Notes: a model not told the origin generated them from the letters alone. A DNA stretch of 15,029 nt from CAYXOX01 sp964466745 (GCA_964466745.1 CAYXOX010000065.1:1-15029); one strand, 5' to 3'; counted from the stretch's first letter, positions 6,103 to 13,508 are shown. Numbers and translations: made by a program.

Positions 6103-8526
6103 CTAGTGCATTGTTGCGCGTCGCTCCACGGTGAAGAAGTAATCGCGTGAATGTTCGGCGAAAACCACGTCGTCCGGCACCGCGTTCGGGCCCGCAAGAA
6201 AAACGTTTGCCCCGAAATGGTGATGCATCCGTGAAAGCCGCATCATGCGCTCGGAGGTGAGCGTGGCGTGGAAACGCGCGTAGTCATCGCGGGCCATCAG
6301 CTCGGCGATGCGCTTGCGGTGGGCGGCAACGCAAGCCGCGTGGGCGGCGGCGATCTCGGGGTCTGCTGCAAGGCGCCGGCGTTCCGCCTCGAAGGCTGCG
6401 CGGCGGGCAAGGATAGACGTTTCCTCCTCGGCGTTGTTGTTCATCCGGAACCAGTAGGCGAGCCCCTGGTCGCGGTCCACGTGGTTGACCCGTCCACGGT
6501 CGCGCTTCACGAGGAAACTCTCGGCCGAACGCACGGCGTAGTGGTTGAGCTGGACCATGTCGTAACCGACCGTCTCCGTGGTGGAGCGCCAGGCGTTGCG
6601 GAACATCTCCCGCGGCAGGGGCTTGCCCGAGCCGCCGATCCAGCGGATCTCGTTCCAGAGCTGCGGGTTGAGGCCCTTCGGGCGGTGCACCCCGAGCTTC
6701 TTGAACAGCCCGATGTTGCGGTAGAGCGTCTTGAACCCCCACGCCTGGTGGGGCTTGCGCGTCATCTCGGGGGCGCAGCGGGTGAAACTCTCGAACACCG
6801 GGCGATCCTCGAAAGCGTCCACATCGGCATTGCCGAAGAGCCGCCACGTCATCGAGATGAGGTTCGCGTCGCCCGCCGCTGCGTAGAGCGCGGCGAGGGT
6901 GCCGTCGCCCACCTTGATGTTGATGTACTCGTCGACATCCATCGAGACGACCCAGGCCGCGTCGCGTATCGCCGGCTCCGTCTCGGCGGCCTGCAGCGCG
7001 GCGTGCTGGGGCTTGAGGTTCATCTCCCGGAAGGGGTTTTCGCGGTGCTGGACGAGCCCCTTTTTCTCGAGGAGTCGCAGGAAACCGTCTGTCCCGTCGG
7101 TGCAGTCATTGGTGTAGACGAGCACGGTTTCCACCCCGATGGCGCGGTGCCAGGCCAGCCAGTCCAGGATGAAAGGCCCCTCGTTCTTCATGCAGGTCAC
7201 GATGGCGGTATCCGTGCGCGAAGGGTCGGGCCTGGGGATGTCGATCGCGGGCATCCGCACGGGCTTGTGCCCGAGCGGGCCGGTTGCGAGCGCGATGAGG
7301 CCCCGGTCTTCCACAAGCGCCGTTTTCGGGGCGATGCGGGCAACGCTGTCGGTCGGGTGGCGCAGGGCCATGCAGCGAAAGAACCGGGCGCGGTCGGCAG
7401 GCCGGGCCTCGGCGCCGACCACCCGGATCTGGCGCCAGACGGTCTCGGCGCCGGCCACCTCGGGTGCGACGCACCATCGCCGCCGCAGTCGGGTGGCATC
7501 GAACTTCACGCAGATATGGTCGCCGTGGAGGGGCGGGGTGTCCGGCCGCAGGCGCCATGGGTAGGCCAGGCGCCCGGCCAGCTCGACGAGCCCGCCCGGC
7601 GCCTCGGCCGCGCGGGTGAAGATGTCCGGTACGCCTTCGGCCAGCGGTTCGAGCAGGTCGCACACGTCGAGCGCCGCCACTGCCCGAGCCTGCGAAAGGA
7701 ACCGGTGCCGCAGGTATTCCACCAGCTGCACCTCGCCGATGGGCGCGGCCCAGGGATCGGGCGGCGGGCGCTCCATGCGGTCCTTGCCGGGTGCGTCCGG
7801 TGCGCAGAACGGGTGCGCCTCGGCGGGAAGATCGGGCTTGCCAAGCGGATGGTCCGCCCGCACCACCACCACCCGGGCGATCCCGTCGAGCGGTGCCATG
7901 GCGCGCGCGAGGTCTTCGAGAAAGCCCGCGTCGGTGCCCGGCGCGGCCCTGTCGAGCACCAGCGAGGCGGTGAGCCCGTGCCACCGGGCGTGGTAGGCAA
8001 GCCAGGCGGCGACCACCTCTGCGCTCTCGCCGTTGCGCTGGGCCAGCGCCACGTTCTGCCCGGCGAAGAGATGGGCCTCGGGGGGCGCGGGCTGCACCTC
8101 GGCGGCCACGCCACCGATGCTGATGGCGAGGCTGCCCCGCGCGGTGCCGCGCGCCGCGGTCCGTTCCGAGCCGGTGGGGCGCGGCGCGGCGTCGTCGGGC
8201 GCTTTTGCCTCGGTCTGCTCCGAGGCGGCGTCGGGATCCGGCCGGTGGGCGATTTCGGCCACGATCCCGCCGCCGATGCTGCGCAGCCCGACGATCCGTG
8301 TGCCCGGGCCCGCGGCGACGCGCTCCGCGTCGAGGCCGCTCGCGAAATAGAGCCGGGCATCGACGGGCGCGTTCTCGGTCCCGGCCCCGGCCCCGGCCCC
8401 GGGATCGCCCGGCACAGCGGGACCTGCGGTGCCTGCCGGGGCCGCGCCCCCCACCGCGCCCAGCAGGACGGCCGGACCGATCCGGCTGTGCGCCAGGGTG
8501 ATCACCGAGAGCCGAGCGTCGCCCAA
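6103..8526 (-). CDS. Two-domain glycosyltransferase: degenerate N-terminal GT copy plus active DVDEY GT
   Basis: About 807 residues. The C-terminal domain (about 437-807) is a complete family-2-like GT: VTCMKNEGPFILDWLAWH, TNDCTDGTDG, DVDEY at 530-534 followed by INIKVGDG, then QLNHYAVRSAESFLVKR. The N-terminal half also contains a GT-like trace: AQRNGESAEVVAAWLAYHAR (162-181) parallels the KNEG region, and ALDVCDLLEP (285-294) parallels SMDVDEYINI with the metal-binding acids disturbed. Between about 95 and 130 lies a low-complexity, charge-rich segment, and residues 42-49 come from a hexanucleotide repeat. It is about three times the size of a single GT domain and has no membrane segment. 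The TTG at 8526 is the best start I can see, since LSVITLAHSRIG looks like a genuine beginning, but its ribosome site is weak (AGGA about 11 bases away), so the start is uncertain. It follows the GT ending at 8596 by 69 bases and is probably in the same operon. Confidence 0.83.
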   Translation of the reverse strand: MGDARLSVITLAHSRIGPAVLLGAVGGAAPAGTAGPAVPGDPGAGAGAGTENAPVDARLYFASGLDAERVAAGPGTRIVGLRSIGGGIVAEIAHRPDPDAASEQTEAKAPDDAAPRPTGSERTAARGTARGSLAISIGGVAAEVQPAPPEAHLFAGQNVALAQRNGESAEVVAAWLAYHARWHGLTASLVLDRAAPGTDAGFLEDLARAMAPLDGIARVVVVRADHPLGKPDLPAEAHPFCAPDAPGKDRMERPPPDPWAAPIGEVQLVEYLRHRFLSQARAVAALDVCDLLEPLAEGVPDIFTRAAEAPGGLVELAGRLAYPWRLRPDTPPLHGDHICVKFDATRLRRRWCVAPEVAGAETVWRQIRVVGAEARPADRARFFRCMALRHPTDSVARIAPKTALVEDRGLIALATGPLGHKPVRMPAIDIPRPDPSRTDTAIVTCMKNEGPFILDWLAWHRAIGVETVLVYTNDCTDGTDGFLRLLEKKGLVQHRENPFREMNLKPQHAALQAAETEPAIRDAAWVVSMDVDEYINIKVGDGTLAALYAAAGDANLISMTWRLFGNADVDAFEDRPVFESFTRCAPEMTRKPHQAWGFKTLYRNIGLFKKLGVHRPKGLNPQLWNEIRWIGGSGKPLPREMFRNAWRSTTETVGYDMVQLNHYAVRSAESFLVKRDRGRVNHVDRDQGLAYWFRMNNNAEEETSILARRAAFEAERRRLAADPEIAAAHAACVAAHRKRIAELMARDDYARFHATLTSERMMRLSRMHHHFGANVFLAGPNAVPDDVVFAEHSRDYFFTVERRATMH
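8380..8402. repeat. Hexanucleotide tandem repeat (CCCCGG)n in coding sequence
   Basis: Three exact CCCCGG units (8385-8402) are preceded by a truncated one (8380-8384). On the minus strand they encode a PGAGAGAG run at residues 42-49 of the large GT. Because the unit is 6 bases, slippage would add or remove Gly-Ala pairs without a frameshift. Confidence 0.8.
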
Positions 8527-8559
8527 TTGCCTGCCTGTCCTGTTCTGCCACTGCCGGCG

Positions 8560-8580
8560 GCTGCGGGCGGTGGCCGCAGC
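8560..8580. other. Intercistronic hairpin between two glycosyltransferase genes
   Basis: GCTGCGG (8560-8566) and CCGCAGC (8574-8580) pair perfectly around a 7-base loop. The hairpin lies in the 69-base gap between the GT ending at 8596 and the one starting at 8526. No T-run follows on the minus strand, so it may stabilise or process the mRNA or attenuate read-through. Confidence 0.4.
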
Positions 8581-8595
8581 GCGGGTGCTGCGCCG

Positions 8596-9672
8596 TCAGC
8601 GGCCCTTTTCCCGCGGGCCCGATGTTCTTTGGGCCTCGTGATACCATTGCAGGAGCTTGCGCTGCAAATGCGCCGGCACCTCGGCGCTGCCCCCGGCGAC
8701 GAGGATCTGGGAAAACAGCGCCTGGCCCTCCGGGGTTCGCACCAGCTCCGAGAACTGCGCCCGGTGGTGTTCAAGCGACGCGGCATGCAGCTCGGCGAGG
8801 CCGGAAAGCGCCTTGAGCCGCGCCAGTTCGGCCTCGGTTCCGGGGGTCATCGCGGCGATGGAGAGGTCCTCGACGGTGTTGAAGTTGCGCTCCACCCAGT
8901 AGGCGAGATCCACCTGCCGTTCGCGGTTCGGCAGCCCGCGTGCGCGCTTCAGGAGGAAGGCCGCGGCGGAACGCACGGCGTAGTGGTTCATCTCCGCCAG
9001 CGCCCGGCCGCCGCCGAGCCCCATCAGCGAGATCCGGTTCGGCAGGCCCGGGAAGGGTTCGGGCAGGAGGCCGCCGCCGCCCCCCGCGAAGACCGGCCTG
9101 CGGCCCTTGCCCTCGGGGCGCTGGCGCGGGCGGTGCACGCCGAAGGCCGTGAACGGGCCGGAGGGGCGGAAGAGCGTCTTGCAGAGCGTGGCGGCCACGG
9201 GAAATTCTGCTTCCGGGGAAATCGCGCGGGTGAAACTCTGCGTGACCGGCGCGTCGAGGATGCCGAGTTGCCCGGAGTGTCCGAAGAGGCGCCAGGGCAG
9301 GGCGAGCGCATCGGCCTCGGGCGGGAGCGCGGCGAGGAGATCTGCGAAGCGGTGGCCCGGCACATGGATGTTGACGAACTCGTCGGCATCGCAGACGAGC
9401 GCCCAGTCCGCCGCCTTGCGCAGCGGGTGCTTCCAGGCCCGCCGGAGCGCCTGCCACTGGACCGAGGCATTGCCCTCGCGGGGGTTGGGCAGGTGATGCA
9501 CGAGGCCCTCGGCATCGAGCCGTGCGAGCATTTCGTCCGTGCCGTCGGAGCAATCGTTGGAGAAAAGTAGGAAGTCGGTGGCCCCGGCGGCGCGGTAATG
9601 GGCAAGCCACTCCAGAAGGTAGGGGCCCTCGTTGCGGAAGGTGGAGACGATGAGGATGCGCACGCCCGTCAC
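8596..9672 (-). CDS. Glycosyltransferase, family 2-like (DADEF type)
   Basis: A 358-residue GT2-like enzyme and first gene of the minus-strand block. It has VSTFRNEGPYLLEWLAHYRA (about 9-28), SNDCSDGTDE, DADEF at 95-99 followed by VNIHVPGH as the metal site, and EMNHYAVRSAAAFLLKRARG further on. It is homologous to the GTs at 2643-3665 and in the C-terminal half of 6103-8526. A Gly/Pro-rich insertion lies around residues 205-225 (FAGGGGGLLPEPFPGLPN). The GTG at 9672 (MTGVRILIVST) is chosen because it puts the conserved VST exactly where it falls in the paralogue starting MSGETYTVVST. Alternatives are TTG 9699 and GTG 9663; none has a strong ribosome site. The upstream 600 bases hold no gene and should contain the operon promoter. 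No signal peptide or membrane segment is seen, and sugar specificity is unknown. Confidence 0.86.
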   Translation of the reverse strand: MTGVRILIVSTFRNEGPYLLEWLAHYRAAGATDFLLFSNDCSDGTDEMLARLDAEGLVHHLPNPREGNASVQWQALRRAWKHPLRKAADWALVCDADEFVNIHVPGHRFADLLAALPPEADALALPWRLFGHSGQLGILDAPVTQSFTRAISPEAEFPVAATLCKTLFRPSGPFTAFGVHRPRQRPEGKGRRPVFAGGGGGLLPEPFPGLPNRISLMGLGGGRALAEMNHYAVRSAAAFLLKRARGLPNRERQVDLAYWVERNFNTVEDLSIAAMTPGTEAELARLKALSGLAELHAASLEHHRAQFSELVRTPEGQALFSQILVAGGSAEVPAHLQRKLLQWYHEAQRTSGPREKGR

Positions 9673-9782
9673 TAAAGCCCGCGCCGTGGCCCGGGGCAAG
9701 GCGGAGCGCCCCGCCTCGCCGTATCGCGCCCCGCCCGAGCTTCTGCCGCCCCGCCGGCTCGCCCCGGCTTGCCGCTGCGCCG

Positions 9783-9804
9783 ATGAGTATTTGGGCCAAG
9801 ATGA
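9783..9804 (+). repeat. Putative Rhodobacteraceae dispersed intergenic motif
   Basis: The core reads ATGAGTATTTGGGCCAAGAT, followed by GA. It stands out as AT-richer than the surrounding GC-rich DNA. From memory, closely similar GAGTATTT...CCAAGATGA strings occur between genes in many Roseobacter and Rhodobacter genomes. Only one copy is in the window, so its repeated nature is recalled and not shown here. Its function is unknown. Confidence 0.4.
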
Positions 9805-10260
9805 GGGGAGCCGGCGCGCCGCATCCGCGCCTCGGGCGCGTCCGGCTGCGTTGCGTTTCCCGCACGCCGGTGCAAACGACCGAAGATGTTTCCGCAGCGC
9901 CCCCTGGAGGGGGGGCGAGGCGCCGCGCGGGATGCCGGATCGACGATGGTCGGCCTCCCAGCCCGGCCGCGAGCCTGCCGGCCTCGCGCCGCCGAGGCGC
10001 CGAGGGGACGTTCCGCCATGCTAGGCCGGGTTTGCGCGGGTGTGACGCCGCGCATGCCGGGCGGGCCTGCCGGGCGTTTCGGGGGCGGCGCGCGGTGCGC
10101 AGAGACGTGCGGGGCCGGGTGACCGGCAGACGCGCCGTGGGCGCCGGTCCGGGGCGGATCCGAGCGGGGTGGCTGCCGCAAAAAGGACGCGGCCGCGCGG
10201 CTGGACCTTGCGGCGGCGATGGTCCATATCTCGCGCGAGACGCTGCGCCCGTTCCGTTCG

Positions 10261-10266
10261 AAGGAG
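10261..10266 (+). promoter_or_regulatory. Ribosome binding site AAGGAG fixing the GTG start at 10274
   Basis: AAGGAG lies 7 bases before GTG 10274, where homology to NDUFA12 begins. This rules out the in-frame start at 10169, which would add 35 unrelated Arg-rich residues. Confidence 0.8.
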
Positions 10267-10273
10267 TGCCCCC

Positions 10274-10660
10274 GTGGGCCTGTTGAGCTTTGCAAACCGA
10301 GCCGTGACCTGGTGGCACAGCCAGACCCTGGGCACCCAGCTCTTCACCTGGCGCCGCGGCGTCTTCGTGGGTGAGGACGAGGCCGGCAACCGCTTCTACG
10401 AGACCCGGGACGGCCGGCGGCGCTGGGTGATCTTCAACGGCGAGGCCGAGGCGAGCCGGGTCGGCCCGGAATGGCACGGCTGGCTGCACCGGACCTGGGA
10501 GGAGCCTCCCACCAAGGCGCCGCTGCCTCGGAAGAGCTGGGAGAAACCGCATCGGCCCAACCTGACCGGGACCAATGCGGCTTATGCGCCTGCGGGCTCC
10601 ATACGGCGCGCGGAACCGGCGCCGCGAAGCGACTACGAAGCCTGGACTCCCGGCGAGTGA
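10274..10660 (+). CDS. NADH:ubiquinone oxidoreductase accessory subunit, NDUFA12 family
   Basis: A 128-residue soluble protein, the alphaproteobacterial version of the mitochondrial complex I accessory subunit NDUFA12 (B17.2). It associates with the peripheral arm of respiratory complex I on the cytoplasmic side. Family signatures are TWWHSQTLGTQLFTWRRG, VGEDEAGNRFYE, RRWVIFNGEAEASRVGPEWH, GWLHRT, PPT, and the later KPHRPNLTGT. The length fits the family. Start is the GTG at 10274, supported by the AAGGAG 7 bases upstream and by the homology beginning there. It is followed after 98 bases by mlaD, an order I recall as common in Rhodobacteraceae. No odd residues were noted. Confidence 0.93.
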   Translation: MGLLSFANRAVTWWHSQTLGTQLFTWRRGVFVGEDEAGNRFYETRDGRRRWVIFNGEAEASRVGPEWHGWLHRTWEEPPTKAPLPRKSWEKPHRPNLTGTNAAYAPAGSIRRAEPAPRSDYEAWTPGE

Positions 10661-10668
10661 CGGGAGCA

Positions 10669-10690
10669 CCGGCGGACGGCCGGCCGCCGG
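10669..10690. other. Hairpin between the NDUFA12 gene and mlaD
   Basis: CCGGCGG (10669-10675) pairs exactly with CCGCCGG (10684-10690) around an 8-base loop, 8 bases after the stop codon of the NDUFA12 gene. No T-run follows, so it could be a weak terminator, an attenuator or an mRNA-stabilising structure. Confidence 0.4.
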
Positions 10691-10758
10691 GGCCGGCTGC
10701 ATCGGCGCGATGCGCGCGCCACGGCTGAGACGGGAGCCCCTGGCGGGCGGAAGGCGAC

Positions 10759-11208
10759 ATGGCGGAAAACCGGACTGAGGCGATCGTCGGAGTGGCCGTG
10801 CTGGTCGTGGCGGCGGCATTCGGGATCACCCTGAGCGGCGCGGCTGGCGGCGGGGGCGGCACGGCCGGTTCCTACCCGCTGGAAGCGAGCTTCCGCTCCG
10901 TGGAAGGGGTTTCGGTGGGAACCGACGTCCGGCTCGCGGGCGTCAAGATCGGCTCGGTGACCGGTATCGAACTCGATACGGAGACGTTCCGCGCGCAGAC
11001 GACCTTCGCCATCGATCCGGGTGTAGAGATCCCCGAGGACAGTGCCGTCATCATTTCTTCGGAGGGCCTGCTCGGCGGGAATTTCGTGGAGGTGCAGCCC
11101 GGCGGTTCTCTCATGACGCTCCCGCCCGGTGCCTCCTTCACCGATACACAGGGCTCGGTGAGCCTGATCACGCTGCTGCTGCGCGCCTTCACCGGCGAGG
11201 GCGAGTGA
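10759..11208 (+). CDS. mlaD: MlaD-type MCE-domain protein (outer-membrane lipid asymmetry maintenance)
   Basis: A 149-residue inner-membrane-anchored periplasmic protein. MlaD is the substrate-binding hexameric ring of the Mla ABC transporter, which moves phospholipids between outer and inner membrane to keep the outer leaflet free of phospholipid. One N-terminal membrane helix (about residues 7-26, EAIVGVAVLVVAAAFGITLS) is followed by a Gly-rich linker and a single MCE domain (about 38-118): YPLEASFRSVEGVSVGTDVR, LAGVKIGSVTGIEL, then EDSAVIISSEGLLGGNFVEV. The length is usual for the short alphaproteobacterial form. The start has a GGAAGG-like site a few bases upstream. Its stop overlaps the next gene's GTG by 4 bases, so the two are probably co-translated. 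The other Mla components are not in this window. Confidence 0.92.
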   Translation: MAENRTEAIVGVAVLVVAAAFGITLSGAAGGGGGTAGSYPLEASFRSVEGVSVGTDVRLAGVKIGSVTGIELDTETFRAQTTFAIDPGVEIPEDSAVIISSEGLLGGNFVEVQPGGSLMTLPPGASFTDTQGSVSLITLLLRAFTGEGE

Positions 11209-11639
11209 TCCACCGCCCGAGCCAGCGGGGCCGCTGGCCGCGGCGCGCACGGCACGCCGGGGCAGGGCTGGCGCTGGCGCTGGCGGCTGCCGCGCAGCCC
11301 GCGCCGGTGGCGGCTCAGGATGCGGCCGTTGCACCGGCGGCGTTGCTGCGCACCCTCGACCGGCGAAGCGGCGCTGTCGAGGACGTGCTCCTCGAAGCGG
11401 GCGAGACCGTGCGACTGGGCCGCCTCGCGATCACGCTCTCGGAGTGCCGGTTCCCGGCGGCCAACCCCGCCGGCGACGCCTTTGCCCATCTCGTGATCAC
11501 CGATGCCGATGCCGAGGACGAAACCGAGGCCGCGCCGCCGGTGTTCTCCGGCTGGATGGTGGCCAGTTCACCGGCGCTCAACCCGCTCGATCACCCGCGC
11601 TACGACGTCTGGGTTCTCCGCTGCGCCCGCCCGGGTTGA
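11205..11639 (+). CDS. DUF2155-family exported protein
   Basis: A 144-residue protein of unknown function. An Arg-rich N-region, a hydrophobic Ala/Leu core and a probable signal-peptidase site near VAAQDAA (about residue 38) indicate export to the periplasm. The mature part has the DUF2155 signatures: LLRTLDRRSGAVEDV, LEAGETVRLGRLAI, SECRFP, then FSGWMVASSPALNPLDHPRY and VWVLRC. The two Cys (in SECRFP and LRC) may form a disulphide. Its GTG overlaps the mlaD stop in GTGA, which ties it to the MlaD operon and suggests an envelope role. In related genomes I recall aat following here; instead, xseA converges. Confidence 0.88.
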   Translation: MIHRPSQRGRWPRRARHAGAGLALALAAAAQPAPVAAQDAAVAPAALLRTLDRRSGAVEDVLLEAGETVRLGRLAITLSECRFPAANPAGDAFAHLVITDADAEDETEAAPPVFSGWMVASSPALNPLDHPRYDVWVLRCARPG

Positions 11640-11656
11640 GATCGACGCGGGTACGG

Positions 11657-11694
11657 AATGCCCCTTCGGCCCTGCGGCAGGCGCCCGGGGCATT
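11657..11694. terminator. Long hairpin between convergent DUF2155 gene and xseA
   Basis: AATGCCCC (11657-11664) and GGGGCATT (11687-11694) are exact 8-bp inverted copies. Inside, CCTG and CAGG form a smaller stem around CGG. It starts 18 bases after the DUF2155 stop and lies between converging genes, so it may work in both directions. No long T-run follows. The rest of 11640-11799 has no gene. Confidence 0.5.
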
Positions 11695-11799
11695 GCCCTG
11701 TCTTCATGCATTCGAGCCTCGATACGCGCAGGGTGCCCGTCGCGCTGGATGGCACCGGCGGGGCGCATTCGTGCCGCGCTTAAGGCGGCTGCCGCGGGG

Positions 11800-13416
11800 T
11801 CAGAACAGGCTGCCCTGGGTGCCCGGGTCGTTGCCGGTTCCGCCGCGCCCGGAGGGCTTCGCGCCGGTGCCGCGCGCGGGCTTTCCCGCGCCGCCCGCGC
11901 CTTCGGAGCCATCCTTGCCGCCCCGGGCGGAGACCGCCAGCCGCCCGTCACGGAACTGGATCTCGAGCGTGCCTGCGCGCGCGGCGGCGGTGCGGGTGGT
12001 GACCGGTGCGCCGCCTTCGGTGCGGACCACCGCGTAGCCACGCTCCAGCGTCGCCTCGTACCCCATGGTCCGGCGAAGCCGTTCGAGCGCGTCGAGCCGG
12101 GCGCGGCGCGCCTCGAGTGCGGCGTGGCCGGCGCCGTGCAGGCGCCGTGCCAGATCGGCCAGGCCATGTGCGAGGCGGGTGCGTTCGCGTGCCCCTGCCT
12201 CCGGGCGCAGCCGCGCGCCGGTCGCCTCAAGGGCCCGGCGTGCGTCCCGCACGGCCTTGCCCAGCGCCGGCCCGCGCCGGGAGTCGAGGCTGGCGAGCGC
12301 GCGGGCCTCGCTGCGGGTGCGCGCGGCAAGGGCCTGGGGCCGCAGCGCCCCGGCCGAACTGCCCAGCCGCAGCCGGCCTGCCTGAACCCGCGCCCGCAGG
12401 GCCGCGGGCAGGCGGCTTTCCGCGTGGTCGAGGCGCTGGCGCGGCCCCTCGAGCAGGGCCTGGGGTCGGGGCAGGGCGCGTGCGAGATCGCGCAGGCGCT
12501 GGCCGCGGGCCGACATCTGCTGGCTGAGCGCCCGGCTGAGCCGCGCCTCCTGGCCGTCGGCCCAGGCCATGAGATCGAGCCGCACGGGCACGGCCATCTC
12601 CGCGGCGGCCGTGGGCGTGGGCGCGCGCCGGTCGGCGGCGAAATCTATCAGCGTCGTGTCAGTCTCGTGGCCCACGGCCGAGATCAGCGGGATCTCGGAT
12701 GCCGCTGCCGCGCGCACCACGATCTCCTCGTTGAAGCCCCAGAGATCTTCGAGCGAACCGCCGCCCCGCGCGACGATCAGCAGGTCTGGCCGGGGCAGTG
12801 CGCCACCCGGGGGCAGGGCGTTGAAACCCGCGATCGCGCGGGCGACTTCGGGTGCGCAGCGCTCTCCCTGAACGGCGACGGGCCAGATCAACACCTTTCG
12901 CGGGAAGCGGTCGCGCAGCCTGTGCAGGATGTCGCGGATCACGGCGCCGCTGGGCGATGTCACCACGCCGATGACTTCGGGCAGGTAGGGAAGCGGCCGC
13001 TTGCGTTCGGCGGCGAAGAGGCCTTCGGCGGCGAGGGCCGCCTTGCGCTTTTCCAGCATGGCCATCAGCGCGCCGGCGCCGGCCGGGGCGATCTCCTCGA
13101 TCACCATCTGGTACTTGGATTGGCCCGGGAAGGTGGTGAGCCGGCCCGTGGCCACCACTTCGAGCCCCTCTTCCGGCGCGGTGGCCAGCCGGCTTGCCAC
13201 GCCGCGCCAGATCACCGCCGAAAGCACGGCGCGCTCGTCCTTCAGGTCGAGGTAGACATGGCCCGAGCGCGGGCGCGAGACCCGGCCGATCTCGCCGCGG
13301 ACCCGCACGCGCCCGAAGGCGCCCTCGACGGTGCGCTTGACGGCGCCCGACAGCTCGCTGACGCTGAATTCCGGCGCGTTCCCCGTGGCGTCGGGCTCGT
13401 CTTCGATGAGATCCAT
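11800..13416 (-). CDS. xseA: Exodeoxyribonuclease VII large subunit
   Basis: A 538-residue catalytic subunit of exonuclease VII, which with several XseB subunits degrades single-stranded DNA from both ends into oligonucleotides in repair. The N-terminal OB-fold (about 14-110) has EFSVSELSGAVKRTVEGAFG, VRVRGEIGRVSRPRSGHVYL and DLKDERA. The catalytic region has VITSPSGAVIRDI-like sequence (VVTSPSGAVIRDI), ARGGGSLEDLWGFNEE (about 216-231) and GHETDTTLIDFAADRRAPTP (about 249-268). A long Arg/Ala/Leu-rich helical part follows, then YEATLERGYAVVR. The Gly/Lys-rich C-tail ends in GSLF and makes it longer than the E. coli protein (about 456). The ATG at 13416 is preferred over 13509 because homology starts just after it and a GGGAG lies 9 bases upstream. 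It diverges from purD. Confidence 0.94.
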   Translation of the reverse strand: MDLIEDEPDATGNAPEFSVSELSGAVKRTVEGAFGRVRVRGEIGRVSRPRSGHVYLDLKDERAVLSAVIWRGVASRLATAPEEGLEVVATGRLTTFPGQSKYQMVIEEIAPAGAGALMAMLEKRKAALAAEGLFAAERKRPLPYLPEVIGVVTSPSGAVIRDILHRLRDRFPRKVLIWPVAVQGERCAPEVARAIAGFNALPPGGALPRPDLLIVARGGGSLEDLWGFNEEIVVRAAAASEIPLISAVGHETDTTLIDFAADRRAPTPTAAAEMAVPVRLDLMAWADGQEARLSRALSQQMSARGQRLRDLARALPRPQALLEGPRQRLDHAESRLPAALRARVQAGRLRLGSSAGALRPQALAARTRSEARALASLDSRRGPALGKAVRDARRALEATGARLRPEAGARERTRLAHGLADLARRLHGAGHAALEARRARLDALERLRRTMGYEATLERGYAVVRTEGGAPVTTRTAAARAGTLEIQFRDGRLAVSARGGKDGSEGAGGAGKPARGTGAKPSGRGGTGNDPGTQGSLF

Positions 13417-13479
13417 GGCTCCGGGCTCCCGGTGTTCGGGCGGTTCCCCCGTCGGCGGGGCGCTATCGGGGCGTGGCGC

Positions 13480-13508
13480 TTGTCTGCCGCCCGGCACCAG
13501 CCTAGACA
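13480..13508 (+). promoter_or_regulatory. Candidate sigma-70 promoter for purD
   Basis: TTGTCT (13480-13485) and TAGACA (13503-13508) are separated by exactly 17 bases, the optimal spacing. They match TTGACA at 4 of 6 and TATAAT at 3 of 6 positions. This would give a purD leader of roughly 35 bases. It lies in the 134-base gap between the divergent xseA and purD genes. Confidence 0.4.

Larger units (their letters stand above)
9673..10273. other. About 600-base gene-free divergent intergenic region
   Basis: This separates the minus-strand glycan block from the plus-strand housekeeping genes. All reading frames through it are Arg/Pro/Ala-rich with no recognisable domain, which suggests they are GC artefacts. 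It should contain promoters firing both ways, but I could not fix a convincing -35/-10 pair. The only standout element is the AT-richer motif at 9783-9804. Nothing looks like a tRNA or a transposon end. Confidence 0.5.

Noticed and set aside
6268..9570. An uninterrupted 1100-codon frame on the plus strand opposite the glycosyltransferase genes
   Set aside because: It is antisense to two well-supported GT genes, its translation is Arg/Gly/His/Val-rich with no domain, and such long stop-free antisense frames are expected at this GC content.
9783..10286. Possible small plus-strand gene beginning MSIWAKM
   Set aside because: The apparent start is the intergenic motif itself, the rest is Arg/Gly/Ala-rich without a domain, and it runs into the NDUFA12 gene in another frame.
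8771..10819. A 682-codon minus-strand frame through the GT gene and the 600-base gap
   Set aside because: It overlaps the DADEF GT in another frame and the NDUFA12 gene antisense; it is Arg/Pro-rich without motifs.
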